A stretch of DNA of 64,000 nt, taken from Nocardioides sp. NBC_00368 (lineage in GTDB: Bacteria; Actinomycetota; Actinomycetes; Propionibacteriales; Nocardioidaceae). The position numbers and the translations under genes are program-made. Position 1 is the first letter of the stretch. Each line of letters starts with the position of its first letter. Below the pieces are notes generated by a model. The model made no database searches and was not told where the DNA came from. It saw only the letters and a program-made list of their open reading frames with translations. Positions 53,208 through 61,765 of the stretch are shown in pieces. The DNA is taken from positions 4,733,001-4,797,000 of the forward strand of contig NZ_CP107970.1 in the NCBI RefSeq assembly GCF_036090055.1, given 5' to 3'.

Positions 53208-53578
53208 CGCTTCTCTCCTTCTGGGTGATAGGTCTCGGCTTCGTGCAGCAGCCCGGCGAGCTCGCCGCGCAGGGCGGTCAGCTCGGCGACCCGCCGGTCG
53301 ATCTCGGCGATGCGCTGCCGATACGCCTCGAGCGAGGCGGGACACACGTCAGCTCGGTCGTTTCCGGCGCGCAGACAGTCGACGAAGGGCAGCGTCTCCT
53401 CGGCGGTGAGGCCGAGCGACAGCAGTGCCCGGATCTCCCGCACGACCTGCACGTCCACATCGGCATAGTCCCGATACCCGTTGCCCGCCCGCCGTGGCGC
53501 GAGCAGTCCGCGCGACTCGTAGTAGCGCACGGCTTTCACCGTCACGCCGGCCCGATCCGCGAGCTCCTTGATCTGCAC
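53204..53578 (-). CDS. MerR-family regulator of the thioredoxin gene
   Basis: 124 aa. Winged HTH VQIKELADRAGVTVKAVRYYESRGLLAPRRAGNGYRDY, then a coiled-coil dimerisation helix; Cys at VDCLRAG and DVCPAS (12 residues apart) could sense thiol oxidation or metal. GTG at 53578; a -10-like CTACCG lies about 9 bp upstream, so the transcript would be leaderless. Stop overlaps the thioredoxin ATG. Confidence 0.9.
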   Translation of the reverse strand: MQIKELADRAGVTVKAVRYYESRGLLAPRRAGNGYRDYADVDVQVVREIRALLSLGLTAEETLPFVDCLRAGNDRADVCPASLEAYRQRIAEIDRRVAELTALRGELAGLLHEAETYHPEGEKR

Positions 53579-53591
53579 GCGTACGACGGTA

Positions 53592-53615
53592 GACCTTGCC
53601 CCTGGGGGCAAGGTC
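53592..53615. promoter_or_regulatory. MerR-type operator/promoter
   Basis: Perfect 11-bp dyad (GACCTTGCCCC, TG spacer, complement). On the minus strand it lies between TTGACC (-35) and CTACCG (-10), spaced by 19 bp, the elongated spacer typical of MerR-controlled promoters. Confidence 0.8.
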
Positions 53616-53650
53616 AAGCCCGCGACCATCCGGCCGGATAACCTCACCCC

Positions 53651-54598
53651 ATGAGCGCAATCGAGGGAGTCTCCGACACGTTCGACCCGAGCCGCTGGGA
53701 CGAGGTGAAGGGCTTCGAGGATCTGACCGACCTGACCTATCACCGGGCCAAGGAGCACGGCACCGTACGCATCGCCTTCGACCGCCCCGACGTGCTCAAC
53801 GCCTTCCGGCCGCACACGGTCGACGAGCTCCTCCGCGTGCTCGAGCACGCCCGCACCTCCGCCGATGTCGGCTGCGTGCTCCTGACCGGCAACGGGCCCT
53901 CGGAGAAGAACGGCAAGTTCTCCTTCTGCACCGGCGGCGACCAGCGCATCCGCGGCAAGGCCGGCTACCAGTACGAAGAGACCGATGCGTACGCCGCCGG
54001 CCGGACCGGCGCAGAGGAACCCACCCCGATCGACAAGGCCAAGCTCGCCCGCCTGCACATCCTCGAGTGCCAGCGACTGATCCGCTTCATGCCGAAGGTC
54101 GTCATCTGCGTCGTCCCCGGCTGGACAGCGGGCGGCGGCCACTCCCTCCACGTCGTCTGCGACCTCACCCTGGCCTCGCGGGAGAACGCCCGCTTCAAGC
54201 AGACCGACGCCGACGTCGGCTCCTTCGACGGCGGCTACGGCTCGGCCTACCTCGCCCGCCAGGTCGGCCAGAAGTTCGCCCGCGAGATCTTCTTCCTCGC
54301 CGAGGAGTACTCCGCGGAGGACGGCGTCCGCATGGGCACCGTCAACCGCGCCGTCCCCCACGCCGAGCTCGAGAACGTCGCCCTCGAGTGGGGCCGCAAG
54401 ATCAACGGCAAGTCGCCCACCGCCCAGCGGATGCTGAAGTACGCCTTCAACCTCCTCGACGACGGTCTGGTCGGCCAGCAGATGTTCGCCGGCGAGACCA
54501 CCCGCCTGGCGTACATGACCGACGAGGCCCAGGAGGGTCGCGACCAGTTCCTGGAGAAGCGGGAGCCCGACTGGTCGCCCTACCCCTGGTACTACTGA
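53651..54598 (+). CDS. menB: 1,4-dihydroxy-2-naphthoyl-CoA synthase MenB
   Basis: 315 aa crotonase fold in menaquinone synthesis. FCTGGDQRIRGKAGY, VPGWTAGGGHSLHVVCDLTLASREN and the DADVGSFDGGYGSAYLARQVG block identify MenB; the C-terminal tail ends PYPWYY as in mycobacterial MenB. Divergent from merR-trxA; no other men genes are next to it. Confidence 0.95.
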   Translation: MSAIEGVSDTFDPSRWDEVKGFEDLTDLTYHRAKEHGTVRIAFDRPDVLNAFRPHTVDELLRVLEHARTSADVGCVLLTGNGPSEKNGKFSFCTGGDQRIRGKAGYQYEETDAYAAGRTGAEEPTPIDKAKLARLHILECQRLIRFMPKVVICVVPGWTAGGGHSLHVVCDLTLASRENARFKQTDADVGSFDGGYGSAYLARQVGQKFAREIFFLAEEYSAEDGVRMGTVNRAVPHAELENVALEWGRKINGKSPTAQRMLKYAFNLLDDGLVGQQMFAGETTRLAYMTDEAQEGRDQFLEKREPDWSPYPWYY

Positions 54599-54780
54599 GC
54601 CGCCGCGTTCTCGCAGGCCAGCCAGGGTGAGATTCAGGAGTCCGCGTCTGGTCCGCAAAGTCCACAAGAATCCGGTCTTGCTCGCGCCAGTCGTGACGGC
54701 AAGAGAATGTTGCGGCTGCGCCGTGGGTGGCCCGGTGGTGGTTGTCACCTTGTGGATTGAAAGTGCACGTCCACCGCAGG

Positions 54781-54797
54781 TGTGCGAAACTCGCACA
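54781..54797. promoter_or_regulatory. Candidate operator TGTGCGA-N3-TCGCACA
   Basis: Perfect 7-bp dyad ending 1 bp before the ATG of the HTH-ImmA gene, a place suited to autorepression. The rest of the gap after menB (54599-54780) shows nothing else I can name. Confidence 0.6.
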
Positions 54798-54798
54798 C

Positions 54799-55935
54799 AT
54801 GGCGGAACTCGACGAAACGATCCTTGGCGCGCGCGTGCGTGAGGCTCGTGAGCGCGCAGGCTTGAAACAGGGTGAGTTGGCCAGCATGGTCAATCTCGAC
54901 CGGACTGCTGTCAACAAGATCGAGGGCGGCGTTCGGAAGGTCACGGCACTCGAGTTGGCAGACATCGCTCGTGCGATCGGCGTTCGGATGGCGACGTTCT
55001 TGGCGGAGCCGACCCCGGCTCTTGTATCGCATCGTTCGGCAAGCGGGCTGGAGGTCGTTGATTCCAACATAGATCGCCTGATCGCGGACCTTGCCGCAGA
55101 TGTAGAGCTGATTCAGACGCTCGCTCCCACCGAGTTGGGCCTCGACGATCTTGACCAGCGGACCGCGGAGTTGCCGTTGTCTCGACCGTCGAGCATGGCT
55201 GCGGCCGAAACCTTGGCGTCCCGGGCGAGGAGATTGCTCGGTGTCGAAGGGGACGGTCCTCTTCGAGATCTGGTGGGATTAGTGTCTGCGGTCGGTCTTC
55301 TGTCGTTTGCCGCCGATCTAGGTCCAGACACTGCAGACGCCGGCACCATCCTCCTTCGTAAGGGGGGGGTCAGTCTCATCAACAGTTACAACAAGGTCGG
55401 GCGGCGCCGTTTGGCACTCGCGCACGAATTTGGCCACTACTTGATTGCGGACGACTACACGATCGACTGGCGAGTTGCGGACCAACAAGGCGGGGATATC
55501 GAGGCGCGACTGGATCGATTCGCTCGGGCTCTGCTGCTGCCAGAAGGAGGGGTTCGCGAGGCCTGGAACCGAGTGTTTGCGAAGTATGACCTTCGAGAGG
55601 TCGCCGTCCAGATGGGCAGCGAGTACCGCGTCGACATGGCGACCCTCGCGCGGAGGCTCCAAGAGTTGGGGATCATCGGGAGCGAGGAGGCGGCGACGGT
55701 CCGCTCGGTCACCACGACCCAAGCCGACATCGTAGACTTCGGCCTGCTCATCCCTTCAGATCTAGAGGGCCACAGTTTGGCCGTTCCGTACCAAAAAGCC
55801 GTACTGCGGGCTTTCAGGGACGAGCGAATCAGCCGCGAGCGTGCACTCGAACTTCTACGTGGAACCTTTGAAGACGAGGACCTTCCAAGTAGGCGGACCC
55901 GGAGAGAAGACGAGCTCTGGAACTTCGTGTCCTGA
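54799..55935 (+). CDS. HTH (Xre) - ImmA/IrrE metallopeptidase domain protein
   Basis: 378 aa. Xre-type HTH at 8-62 (VREARERAGLKQGELASMVNLDRTAVNKIEGG); ImmA/IrrE peptidase around 210-260 with HEXXH as LALAHEFGHYL and a downstream E-containing helix (DIEARLDRFARALLLP). Typically cleaves or releases a repressor, or acts as antitoxin to a partner. The PIN-like gene overlaps its stop by 1 bp. Base composition is visibly lower in GC than the flanking menB and PaaX genes, suggesting acquisition. Confidence 0.9.
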   Translation: MAELDETILGARVREARERAGLKQGELASMVNLDRTAVNKIEGGVRKVTALELADIARAIGVRMATFLAEPTPALVSHRSASGLEVVDSNIDRLIADLAADVELIQTLAPTELGLDDLDQRTAELPLSRPSSMAAAETLASRARRLLGVEGDGPLRDLVGLVSAVGLLSFAADLGPDTADAGTILLRKGGVSLINSYNKVGRRRLALAHEFGHYLIADDYTIDWRVADQQGGDIEARLDRFARALLLPEGGVREAWNRVFAKYDLREVAVQMGSEYRVDMATLARRLQELGIIGSEEAATVRSVTTTQADIVDFGLLIPSDLEGHSLAVPYQKAVLRAFRDERISRERALELLRGTFEDEDLPSRRTRREDELWNFVS

Positions 55936-56480
55936 TGGTCGATAAAGATGCGCTGGTCTTCGACACCGGTCCGCTTAGGCACTTCGCCGTTCAAGGTTGG
56001 CTGCGAGTATTGCACTTTTTGGCGGGGGACCGTGCGGTCGTCATGCCGGAGAGCGTCGAGCGTGAGCTCCGTCGGCAGTCACACGAGATTCCAGTGCTGA
56101 ACGAAGTACTGGAGGCGGACTGGATTCGCGTCGACCGCAGCGCTGATATCGCGTTCCTGGCCAGTTTCTCCCGATATGAGACGCGCCTGGTGGTGGGCGA
56201 CGCCAACCTCGGCGAGTGCGGAGTCTTGGCGCTTGGGGCAGTACGAGGCTTTGAGGTCGTTTTGGATGACGGTGTCGCGAGAACGCTCGCGGAGGAGGAT
56301 GACCTTCGGGTTACGTCAACTCTGGCGCTCCTCTGTCAAGCCATTAGGGACGGGCAGCTCACGGTGCCTATGGTCGAGAAGCTGGCTGATGACCTCATCA
56401 TGGGTGACTACTACCTGCCGTTCGGGCCAGGCGGGTTCCGTGCCTGGGCATTAGAGCAGGGCATGATCGAGTACGAGTGA
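55935..56480 (+). CDS. PIN-like domain protein
   Basis: 181 aa. DTGPLRHFAV (first acidic residue), SVERELRR (second), GDANLGECGVLALG and VVLDDGVAR (third and fourth) follow the order of PIN ribonuclease active-site residues, closest to DUF3368-like PIN proteins. Start overlaps the ImmA stop by 1 bp, so it is translationally coupled. Likely a toxin or nuclease effector; no activity is known. Confidence 0.78.
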   Translation: MVDKDALVFDTGPLRHFAVQGWLRVLHFLAGDRAVVMPESVERELRRQSHEIPVLNEVLEADWIRVDRSADIAFLASFSRYETRLVVGDANLGECGVLALGAVRGFEVVLDDGVARTLAEEDDLRVTSTLALLCQAIRDGQLTVPMVEKLADDLIMGDYYLPFGPGGFRAWALEQGMIEYE

Positions 56481-56512
56481 CGCTATAGTCGCCGCCCGGG
56501 CAGTTCAGTCGA

Positions 56513-56686
56513 TCAAGAGTGCGGCAAGTGCGGTAGTGCCTGAGCGCCTGACGTCAGGTCTCCGGTCGCCGCCCGTTTCTGATCCTCCGCTGTCGGCCAC
56601 AGATAGCTGTAGGTGTTCAGTGTCGTCGCCGACGGGGGCCCCAGCGTTCGCTGCACAGTCAAAGCCTCGCAGCCTGCGGCGGACAG
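56513..56686 (-). pseudogene. Remnant of a tyrosine-recombinase (integrase) C-terminus
   Basis: About 57 residues matching the end of phage-type integrases: LSAAGCEALTVQRTLG followed by SATTLNTYSYLWPTAED, which includes the nucleophilic Tyr. The His of the usual LGH motif is Pro and the upstream HxxR region is missing, so it is decayed. The rest of the 345-bp gap (56481-56826) shows no other gene. Confidence 0.7.
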
Positions 56687-56826
56687 CCTGATCGTGGTCA
56701 CCTGAGCAGTCGGCTCCGCGTCCACGTTCCCGCAGATTTGACGAGAGGGCCTGCGAACTCCAGCGATGGCAAGCAAGAGCCGGCCACCGGACGGAGGCGA
56801 CTCCCAGTACGGGTGATCCGGTCCGC

Positions 56827-57552
56827 TCAGCAGGGCAGCGCGGCGAGCTCGCTCAGCTCACGTTGATAGGCGCTGTAGGTCTCGCGTAGGGCTGCCGCCG
56901 GCCAGTCCGCTGGGCGGAGCTCGACGGGGAGGAGCGGGTCTTCGCTGAGGTGGCGGACGATCGCGGCGGCCGCGGCGAGACGCTGCGTGGGCTGGGGTGT
57001 GGATGACAGGAGTTCGAGCAGACGCTCGCCTTCGCGTGCCCAGCCGCCGAGATCCCACAGGGAGGCGGCCAGGTCGATCGGATCCTGCTCCGGCGTCGCC
57101 GTGAAGCCACGCAGCACCGGGTCGGAGAAGCGCGGGCGCCGGAGGTTGGCCGGCCGGGTCCAGACGCCTTCGCGCAGCTCGGCGAGGCGGTGTGCCTTCA
57201 GGGCATCGCGCAGGACCGCGCGCTCCGGGCCAGGGCGCCCGGACGCGACCACGACGGCCATCTCCCAGGAGCCGTCCCAGGGCTTGTCCGCCACGCGTAC
57301 CGCCTCGTCCTGGTGCGCCTGTCGCTGGATGAGCCGCTCGCCGAGCCGGTAGCCGTCGTCGGTACGGCGCAGGTCGCCGTCGTTGACGGTGCGGGTGAGC
57401 GCGACGCGCACGGTCGCCGGGGCGATGCCGAGGAACTGGCCGGCGCGGGCGAGGTCGGCAGGGGTCAGCGGGGCGGGGTGGGCGCCGAGCATCAGGCTCA
57501 GCAGCGCAGAGCGAGCGGAGAGCGGAGCCAGTTCGTCGCGCGCGGTAGCCAC
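56827..57552 (-). CDS. PaaX-family transcriptional regulator
   Basis: 241 aa. Winged HTH (SARSALLSLMLGAHPAPLTPADLARAGQFLGIAPATVRVALTRTV) and the PaaX C-terminal region (GYRLGERLIQRQAHQDEAVR, PWDGSWEMAVV). PaaX controls CoA-thioester catabolic genes; here the divergent acyl-CoA dehydrogenase/crotonase operon is the likely target. The 91-bp gap has a possible -10 TATGTA near 57599. Confidence 0.9.
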   Translation of the reverse strand: MATARDELAPLSARSALLSLMLGAHPAPLTPADLARAGQFLGIAPATVRVALTRTVNDGDLRRTDDGYRLGERLIQRQAHQDEAVRVADKPWDGSWEMAVVVASGRPGPERAVLRDALKAHRLAELREGVWTRPANLRRPRFSDPVLRGFTATPEQDPIDLAASLWDLGGWAREGERLLELLSSTPQPTQRLAAAAAIVRHLSEDPLLPVELRPADWPAAALRETYSAYQRELSELAALPC

Positions 57553-57643
57553 CCCGGCATCTTCTCATGCAACATCTATGGACACGACTGTCTCGATTTA
57601 TGTAACGTCATGAGCAGACGATCCTGCTGACACGAGGTGGCCC

Positions 57644-59269
57644 ATGACCAGCACGCACGAGGTGTTCAACCAGGTCCCGCCCTTGGTGGGCCACAACACG
57701 GCCGCCGACCCGGTCCTTCGGGAAGGCGTCGAGCGTGAGGGCGCCGCGTGGGCGCTCCCGGAGCTCGACGAGCTCGGCCGTCTCGCAGGCAGCGCCGAGG
57801 CCCAGGAGTGGGGACGGCTCGCCGAGCGGGTGCCGCCGCGTCTGCACACGCACGACCGCTACGGGCACCGGGTCGACGAGGTCGAGTACGTCCCGGCGTA
57901 CCACCAGCTCATGCAGACCGCGGTCGAGCACGGTCTGCACGCCGCGCCCTGGGCAGACGAGAGGCCCGGTGCCCATGTCGCCCGGGCCGCGAAGTTCTAC
58001 ACCTGGAACGTCGACGCCGGTCACGGCTGCCCGATCTCGATGACGTACGCCGTGGTGCCGGCGCTGCGGGCCAACCCGGACCTGGCGAAGCGGTTCGAGC
58101 CGCTGCTGACCAATCGGGAGTACGACTTCGGCCTGCGCGACCCCGAGACCAAGCGCGGTCTGATCGCCGGGATGTCGATGACCGAGAAGCAGGGCGGCTC
58201 CGACGTACGCGCGAACACGACGACCGCGACGCCGCAGACCGACGGGACGTACGTCCTGCGCGGGCACAAGTGGTTCACCAGCGCCCCGATGAGCGACCTC
58301 TTTCTCACCCTGGCCCAGACCGAGGCCGGCGTCTCCTGCTTCCTCGTGCCGCGCGTCCTGCCCGGCGGCGAGCGCAACGCGATGCGCTTCATGCGCCTCA
58401 AGGACAAGCTCGGCAACAGGTCGAACGCCTCCTCCGAGATCGAGTACGACGCGGCCACCGGCTGGCTCGTCGGCGAGGAGGGGCGCGGGGTGCGCACGAT
58501 CGTCGAGATGGTCAACATGACCCGCCTCGACTGCGTGATCGGCTCCTCGGCGGGGATGCGCACCGCGCTCACCATGGCCGCGCACCATGCCAGCCACCGC
58601 TCGGCCTTCGGCAAGCTGCTGATCGACCAGCCGGCGATGCGCAACGTCCTGGCCGACCTGCAGGTCGAGTCCGAGGCGGCGACGACCGCGATGCTGCGGC
58701 TGGCGGGTGCCAACGACCGGGCCATCCGCGGCGACGAGGGCGAGGCCGCCCTGCGCCGGATCGCGCTGGCGGTCACGAAGTACTACGTCTGCAAGCGGGC
58801 GCCGTTCATGGTCAACGAGGCCCTGGAGTGCCTGGGCGGCAACGGCTACATCGAGGACTTCGACGTCGCGCGCATCTATCGCGAGATGCCGCTGCTCTCG
58901 ATCTGGGAGGGGTCCGGCAACGTGGCGGCCCTCGATGCGCTGCGAGCGCTCGCGAAGGAGCCGCACACGCTGGATGCGTTCCTGGCGGAGGCCGAGCTGG
59001 CCGCCGGTGCTGACGCCCGCTACGACGCTGCGCTGGACCGGCTGAAGAAGGAGTTCACCTCCTTCGACGACCTCGAGCTCCGGGCGCGGCGGATCGTCGA
59101 GCAGCTGGCCCTGGTCTTCCAGGGCTCGCAGCTTCTCCGGCACGCACCGGCAGCCGTCGCCGACGCGTTCTGCTCCTCGCGTCTCGGCCGGGACTGGGGC
59201 GGCGCGTTCGGCACGCTGTCCCCGCGCGGCGACCTCGACGCCATCCTCGAGCGGGCGCTTCCGGCATGA
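57644..59269 (+). CDS. Acyl-CoA dehydrogenase (AidB-like)
   Basis: 541 aa. ACAD fold: MSMTEKQGGSDVRANTT (FAD-binding loop), GHKWFTSAPMSD, the central LKDKLGNRSNASSEIEYD and C-terminal ECLGGNGYIEDFDVARIYREMPLLSIWEGSGNV. Length and the latter motif fit the AidB/isovaleryl-like branch of long ACADs. May act on acyl-CoA; AidB proper has a DNA-protecting role, so substrate is uncertain. Overlaps the crotonase start by 4 bp. Confidence 0.9.
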   Translation: MTSTHEVFNQVPPLVGHNTAADPVLREGVEREGAAWALPELDELGRLAGSAEAQEWGRLAERVPPRLHTHDRYGHRVDEVEYVPAYHQLMQTAVEHGLHAAPWADERPGAHVARAAKFYTWNVDAGHGCPISMTYAVVPALRANPDLAKRFEPLLTNREYDFGLRDPETKRGLIAGMSMTEKQGGSDVRANTTTATPQTDGTYVLRGHKWFTSAPMSDLFLTLAQTEAGVSCFLVPRVLPGGERNAMRFMRLKDKLGNRSNASSEIEYDAATGWLVGEEGRGVRTIVEMVNMTRLDCVIGSSAGMRTALTMAAHHASHRSAFGKLLIDQPAMRNVLADLQVESEAATTAMLRLAGANDRAIRGDEGEAALRRIALAVTKYYVCKRAPFMVNEALECLGGNGYIEDFDVARIYREMPLLSIWEGSGNVAALDALRALAKEPHTLDAFLAEAELAAGADARYDAALDRLKKEFTSFDDLELRARRIVEQLALVFQGSQLLRHAPAAVADAFCSSRLGRDWGGAFGTLSPRGDLDAILERALPA

Positions 59270-60033
59270 CCGTCGACGTCACCACGGACGGTCCGGTCAC
59301 CACGATCGCGATCAACCGCCCCGACGTACGCAACGCCGTCGATCGAGCGACGGCCGAAGCCCTGGTCGCCGCGTTCGAGGAGTTCGCTGCCGACCCGGCT
59401 GCCGCCGTCGCGGTGCTGCACGGTGAGGGCGGCACCTTCTGCGCCGGCGCCGACCTGAAGGCGGTCGCGGGTGGGGACCCGAACCGGTTCGAGCCGGACG
59501 GGCACGGCCCGATGGGTCCGACCCGGATGCGCCTGGGCAAGCCCGTCATCGCCGCCGTCGCCGGTCATGCCGTCGCCGGCGGCCTGGAGCTGGCGATCTG
59601 GGCCGACCTGCGAGTCATGGAGGAGGACGCCGTCTTCGGCGTCTTCTGCCGGCGCTGGGGCGTCCCCCTGATCGACGGCGGCACCGTCCGGCTGCCGCGC
59701 CTGATCGGCACCAGCAACGCCATGGACATGATCCTGACCGGCCGTCCCGTCGGCGCCGACGAGGCGCTACGGATGGGGCTGGCCAACCGCGTCGTCCCGC
59801 CCGGCCAGGCCCTCGCGGCAGCTCAGGACCTGGCCCGCCAGCTCGCGGCGTTCCCGCAGACCTGCATGCGCCACGATCGGCTCTCCGTGCTGGAGCAGGA
59901 GGGGCTCAGCGAGCAGGACGCGCTGGCCGCGGAGTACCGCCACGGCGTCGTGTCGGTCACCACCGACACCGTCGCGGGTGCGACGCGCTTCGCCGACGGA
60001 GCCGGGCGTCACGGTTCGTTCGGCACCGACTGA
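59266..60033 (+). CDS. Enoyl-CoA hydratase/isomerase (crotonase family)
   Basis: 255 aa. CAGADLKAVAG and HAVAGGLELAIWADLRV make up the oxyanion hole; FGVFCRRWGVPLIDGGTVRLPRLIG holds the second catalytic region, where Asp stands in the GTVRLPR context. Hydrates or isomerises enoyl-CoA made by the upstream ACAD. Its last 25 bp overlap the end of the TetR gene. Confidence 0.9.
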   Translation: MTVDVTTDGPVTTIAINRPDVRNAVDRATAEALVAAFEEFAADPAAAVAVLHGEGGTFCAGADLKAVAGGDPNRFEPDGHGPMGPTRMRLGKPVIAAVAGHAVAGGLELAIWADLRVMEEDAVFGVFCRRWGVPLIDGGTVRLPRLIGTSNAMDMILTGRPVGADEALRMGLANRVVPPGQALAAAQDLARQLAAFPQTCMRHDRLSVLEQEGLSEQDALAAEYRHGVVSVTTDTVAGATRFADGAGRHGSFGTD

Positions 60034-60680
60034 GTGACGTACTGGCCCATCAGCACCTGGATCAGCCGGCGGCCGCCGGACATGGCGTGGGCGCGGTCGG
60101 AGCCGGCGAGTCCGAGGAGCGGGTCCAGGCCGCGTACGTGAGGGCCGAGGGCGATGTGGGGAAGCAGCATGATGATCGCGGCGACGAGCGCGTCGCGGTC
60201 GGTGTCTTCGCGGAGCGCGCCGATGGCGATGCCGAGATCGACCATGCCGCCGATGACCTCGAGGTAGTCGACGTAGACGGCCTCGCGGACGGCGGCGAGT
60301 GCTCCGGGGTTGTGCTCGAGGTTGGCCGAGACCAGCATCTGCCGGTGGCGTGGGTGGTCGTAGAAGTAGTCGATCCACGCATCCATGAGGAGGTTGACCG
60401 AGCCGAAGTAGTCGGTCATCCACGGGAAGTCGGCGCTCGCCGTCTCCATCGCCGCTCGGATGTCGTGGCTGGCCCGAGCGATCAGGTGGACGAAGAGGTC
60501 GGCCTTGTCGGGGAAGTACTGGAACAGGCTGCCCTTGGAGATCCCGGCCTCACGACAGATCGTGTTGAGGCTGGCTGCGTTGTAGCCCCGGACCCCGAAC
60601 TCCTCCTCGGCCGCCCGGCGCACGGCATCGCGTTTGGCCTCCGGGAGGCGCTCCCAGGTCGGCGTAGGCACTGGCGCCAC
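60009..60680 (-). CDS. TetR-family transcriptional regulator
   Basis: 223 aa. HTH: EAKRDAVRRAAEEEFGVRGYNAASLNTICREAGISKGSLFQYFPDKADLF. GTG start at 60680 behind AGAGGGGG; ATG at 60710 is possible. It faces the 60812 gene across the dyad at 60765-60794, and probably represses both. Confidence 0.88.
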   Translation of the reverse strand: MAPVPTPTWERLPEAKRDAVRRAAEEEFGVRGYNAASLNTICREAGISKGSLFQYFPDKADLFVHLIARASHDIRAAMETASADFPWMTDYFGSVNLLMDAWIDYFYDHPRHRQMLVSANLEHNPGALAAVREAVYVDYLEVIGGMVDLGIAIGALREDTDRDALVAAIIMLLPHIALGPHVRGLDPLLGLAGSDRAHAMSGGRRLIQVLMGQYVTQSVPNEP

Positions 60681-60764
60681 CCGCCCCCTCTCATGGCTGG
60701 ACGCTCGCATCGTAGCGTGCTTCGCTCGGGTCCCTTGACCATGCTGCGAACGCGCCCCTAGTCT

Positions 60765-60794
60765 GTGACCGGTGGTCATGTGACCACTGGTCAC
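60765..60794. promoter_or_regulatory. TetR-type operator
   Basis: Two 14-bp arms (GTGACCGGTGGTCA and TGACCACTGGTCAC) separated by TG, with one mismatch; lies between the divergent TetR and 60812 genes. Confidence 0.7.
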
Positions 60795-60811
60795 GTTCGG
60801 GCGGAGGCGCG

Positions 60812-61207
60812 ATGTCGAGCACGGGGAATGACATTCTGAGGCGCCGATCCCAGGCGGTCGCCGACGCGGTGGCGTCCCGCTTCGCGCCGACGACCTACAC
60901 GCAGGTGGACCGCGTCGGTCGCACCGAGGTCCGGCTGGCGATGCCGCACTGCCTGGTCGAGTTCGAGCTGGACTGGATGGACGACCTGGTCGAGGTCTTC
61001 ATCCGGCCTCTGGGGTCGGGACGACATGCTCGGCGGCGGCTGGTCGGGATGCTTCCCGCCTACGAGCGCGCGCTGTTCGAGAGCGAGACCAAGCGAGCGG
61101 TCGGACGCGGCGGCCTGCGCGGCATGGCAGCCCAGATCGACGCCGCCGCGCGAGCTTTCGAGCGGCTCTACGTCGACACCCCGGCCGGCCGCGAAGCCAG
61201 CTCCTGA
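60812..61207 (+). CDS. Small protein of unknown function
   Basis: 131 aa soluble protein with no family I recognise (VASRFAPTTYTQVDRVGRTEVRLAMPHCLVEFELDWMDDLVEVFIRPLG). Single Cys, no membrane span. Starts 17 bp after the TetR-type operator and is probably its target. Confidence 0.65.
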   Translation: MSSTGNDILRRRSQAVADAVASRFAPTTYTQVDRVGRTEVRLAMPHCLVEFELDWMDDLVEVFIRPLGSGRHARRRLVGMLPAYERALFESETKRAVGRGGLRGMAAQIDAAARAFERLYVDTPAGREASS

Positions 61208-61217
61208 CCGCGGGCGC

Positions 61218-61682
61218 TCACCCCAGCGGGAGCGGGGCGCTCTCCTTGGTGTTGCCGAAGGCGAAGGTGGTCTCGATCGAGGCCAGGGCGGGCATGGTGC
61301 GGAGGTTGTCGCGCAGGAACTGCTCGTAGGTCTCGAAGGACGGTGTGACGATCTTGAGCAGGTAGTCGTGGTCGCCGGCCAGGACGTACGCCTCGGTGAT
61401 GTCGGGAATGGCGCGCAGGTGCTCCTCGACGGCCTCGACGGCGGCGTTGGTATGGGTGGCCATCTTGATGCGTACGAACGCGGTGATGTTCATGCCGACG
61501 GCGTGCGGGTCGATGACGGCGCGGTAGCCGCTGATCACGCCGGCCTCCTCCAGGGCTCGTACGCGGCGCAGGCACGGCGAGGGGGAGAGGCCGACGCGGT
61601 CGGCGAGCTCCTGGTTGGTCAGGCGACCGTTCTGCTGGAGCTCCCAGAGGATGTGCTTGTCGGTGTCGTCGAGCGTGCGCAT
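61218..61682 (-). CDS. Lrp/AsnC-family transcriptional regulator
   Basis: 154 aa. HTH (DDTDKHILWELQQNGRLTNQELADRVGLSPSPCLRRVRALEEAGVI) and RAM ligand domain (VGMNITAFVRIKM ... AGDHDYLLKI). ATG at 61682. Controls the divergent EamA transporter, probably in amino acid efflux. Confidence 0.92.
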   Translation of the reverse strand: MRTLDDTDKHILWELQQNGRLTNQELADRVGLSPSPCLRRVRALEEAGVISGYRAVIDPHAVGMNITAFVRIKMATHTNAAVEAVEEHLRAIPDITEAYVLAGDHDYLLKIVTPSFETYEQFLRDNLRTMPALASIETTFAFGNTKESAPLPLG

Positions 61683-61683
61683 G

Positions 61684-61698
61684 TGGCAGATTCTGCCA
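61684..61698. promoter_or_regulatory. Lrp-type operator dyad
   Basis: TGGCAGA-T-TCTGCCA, perfect 15-bp dyad, abutting the Lrp ATG; a second TGGCAGATCC-like half-site follows near 61714. Lies between divergent genes. Confidence 0.65.
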
Positions 61699-61765
61699 CT
61701 CATCGCGGTGAGGATGGCAGATCCGGCAATCATGTGCGCCTTGGATTTGCCTATCGTGGCGCGAC

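Noticed and set aside
56513..56776. An intact small gene at the integrase relic
   Set aside because: Homology covers only the integrase end, the LGH His is replaced, and upstream residues do not match; it is a remnant.
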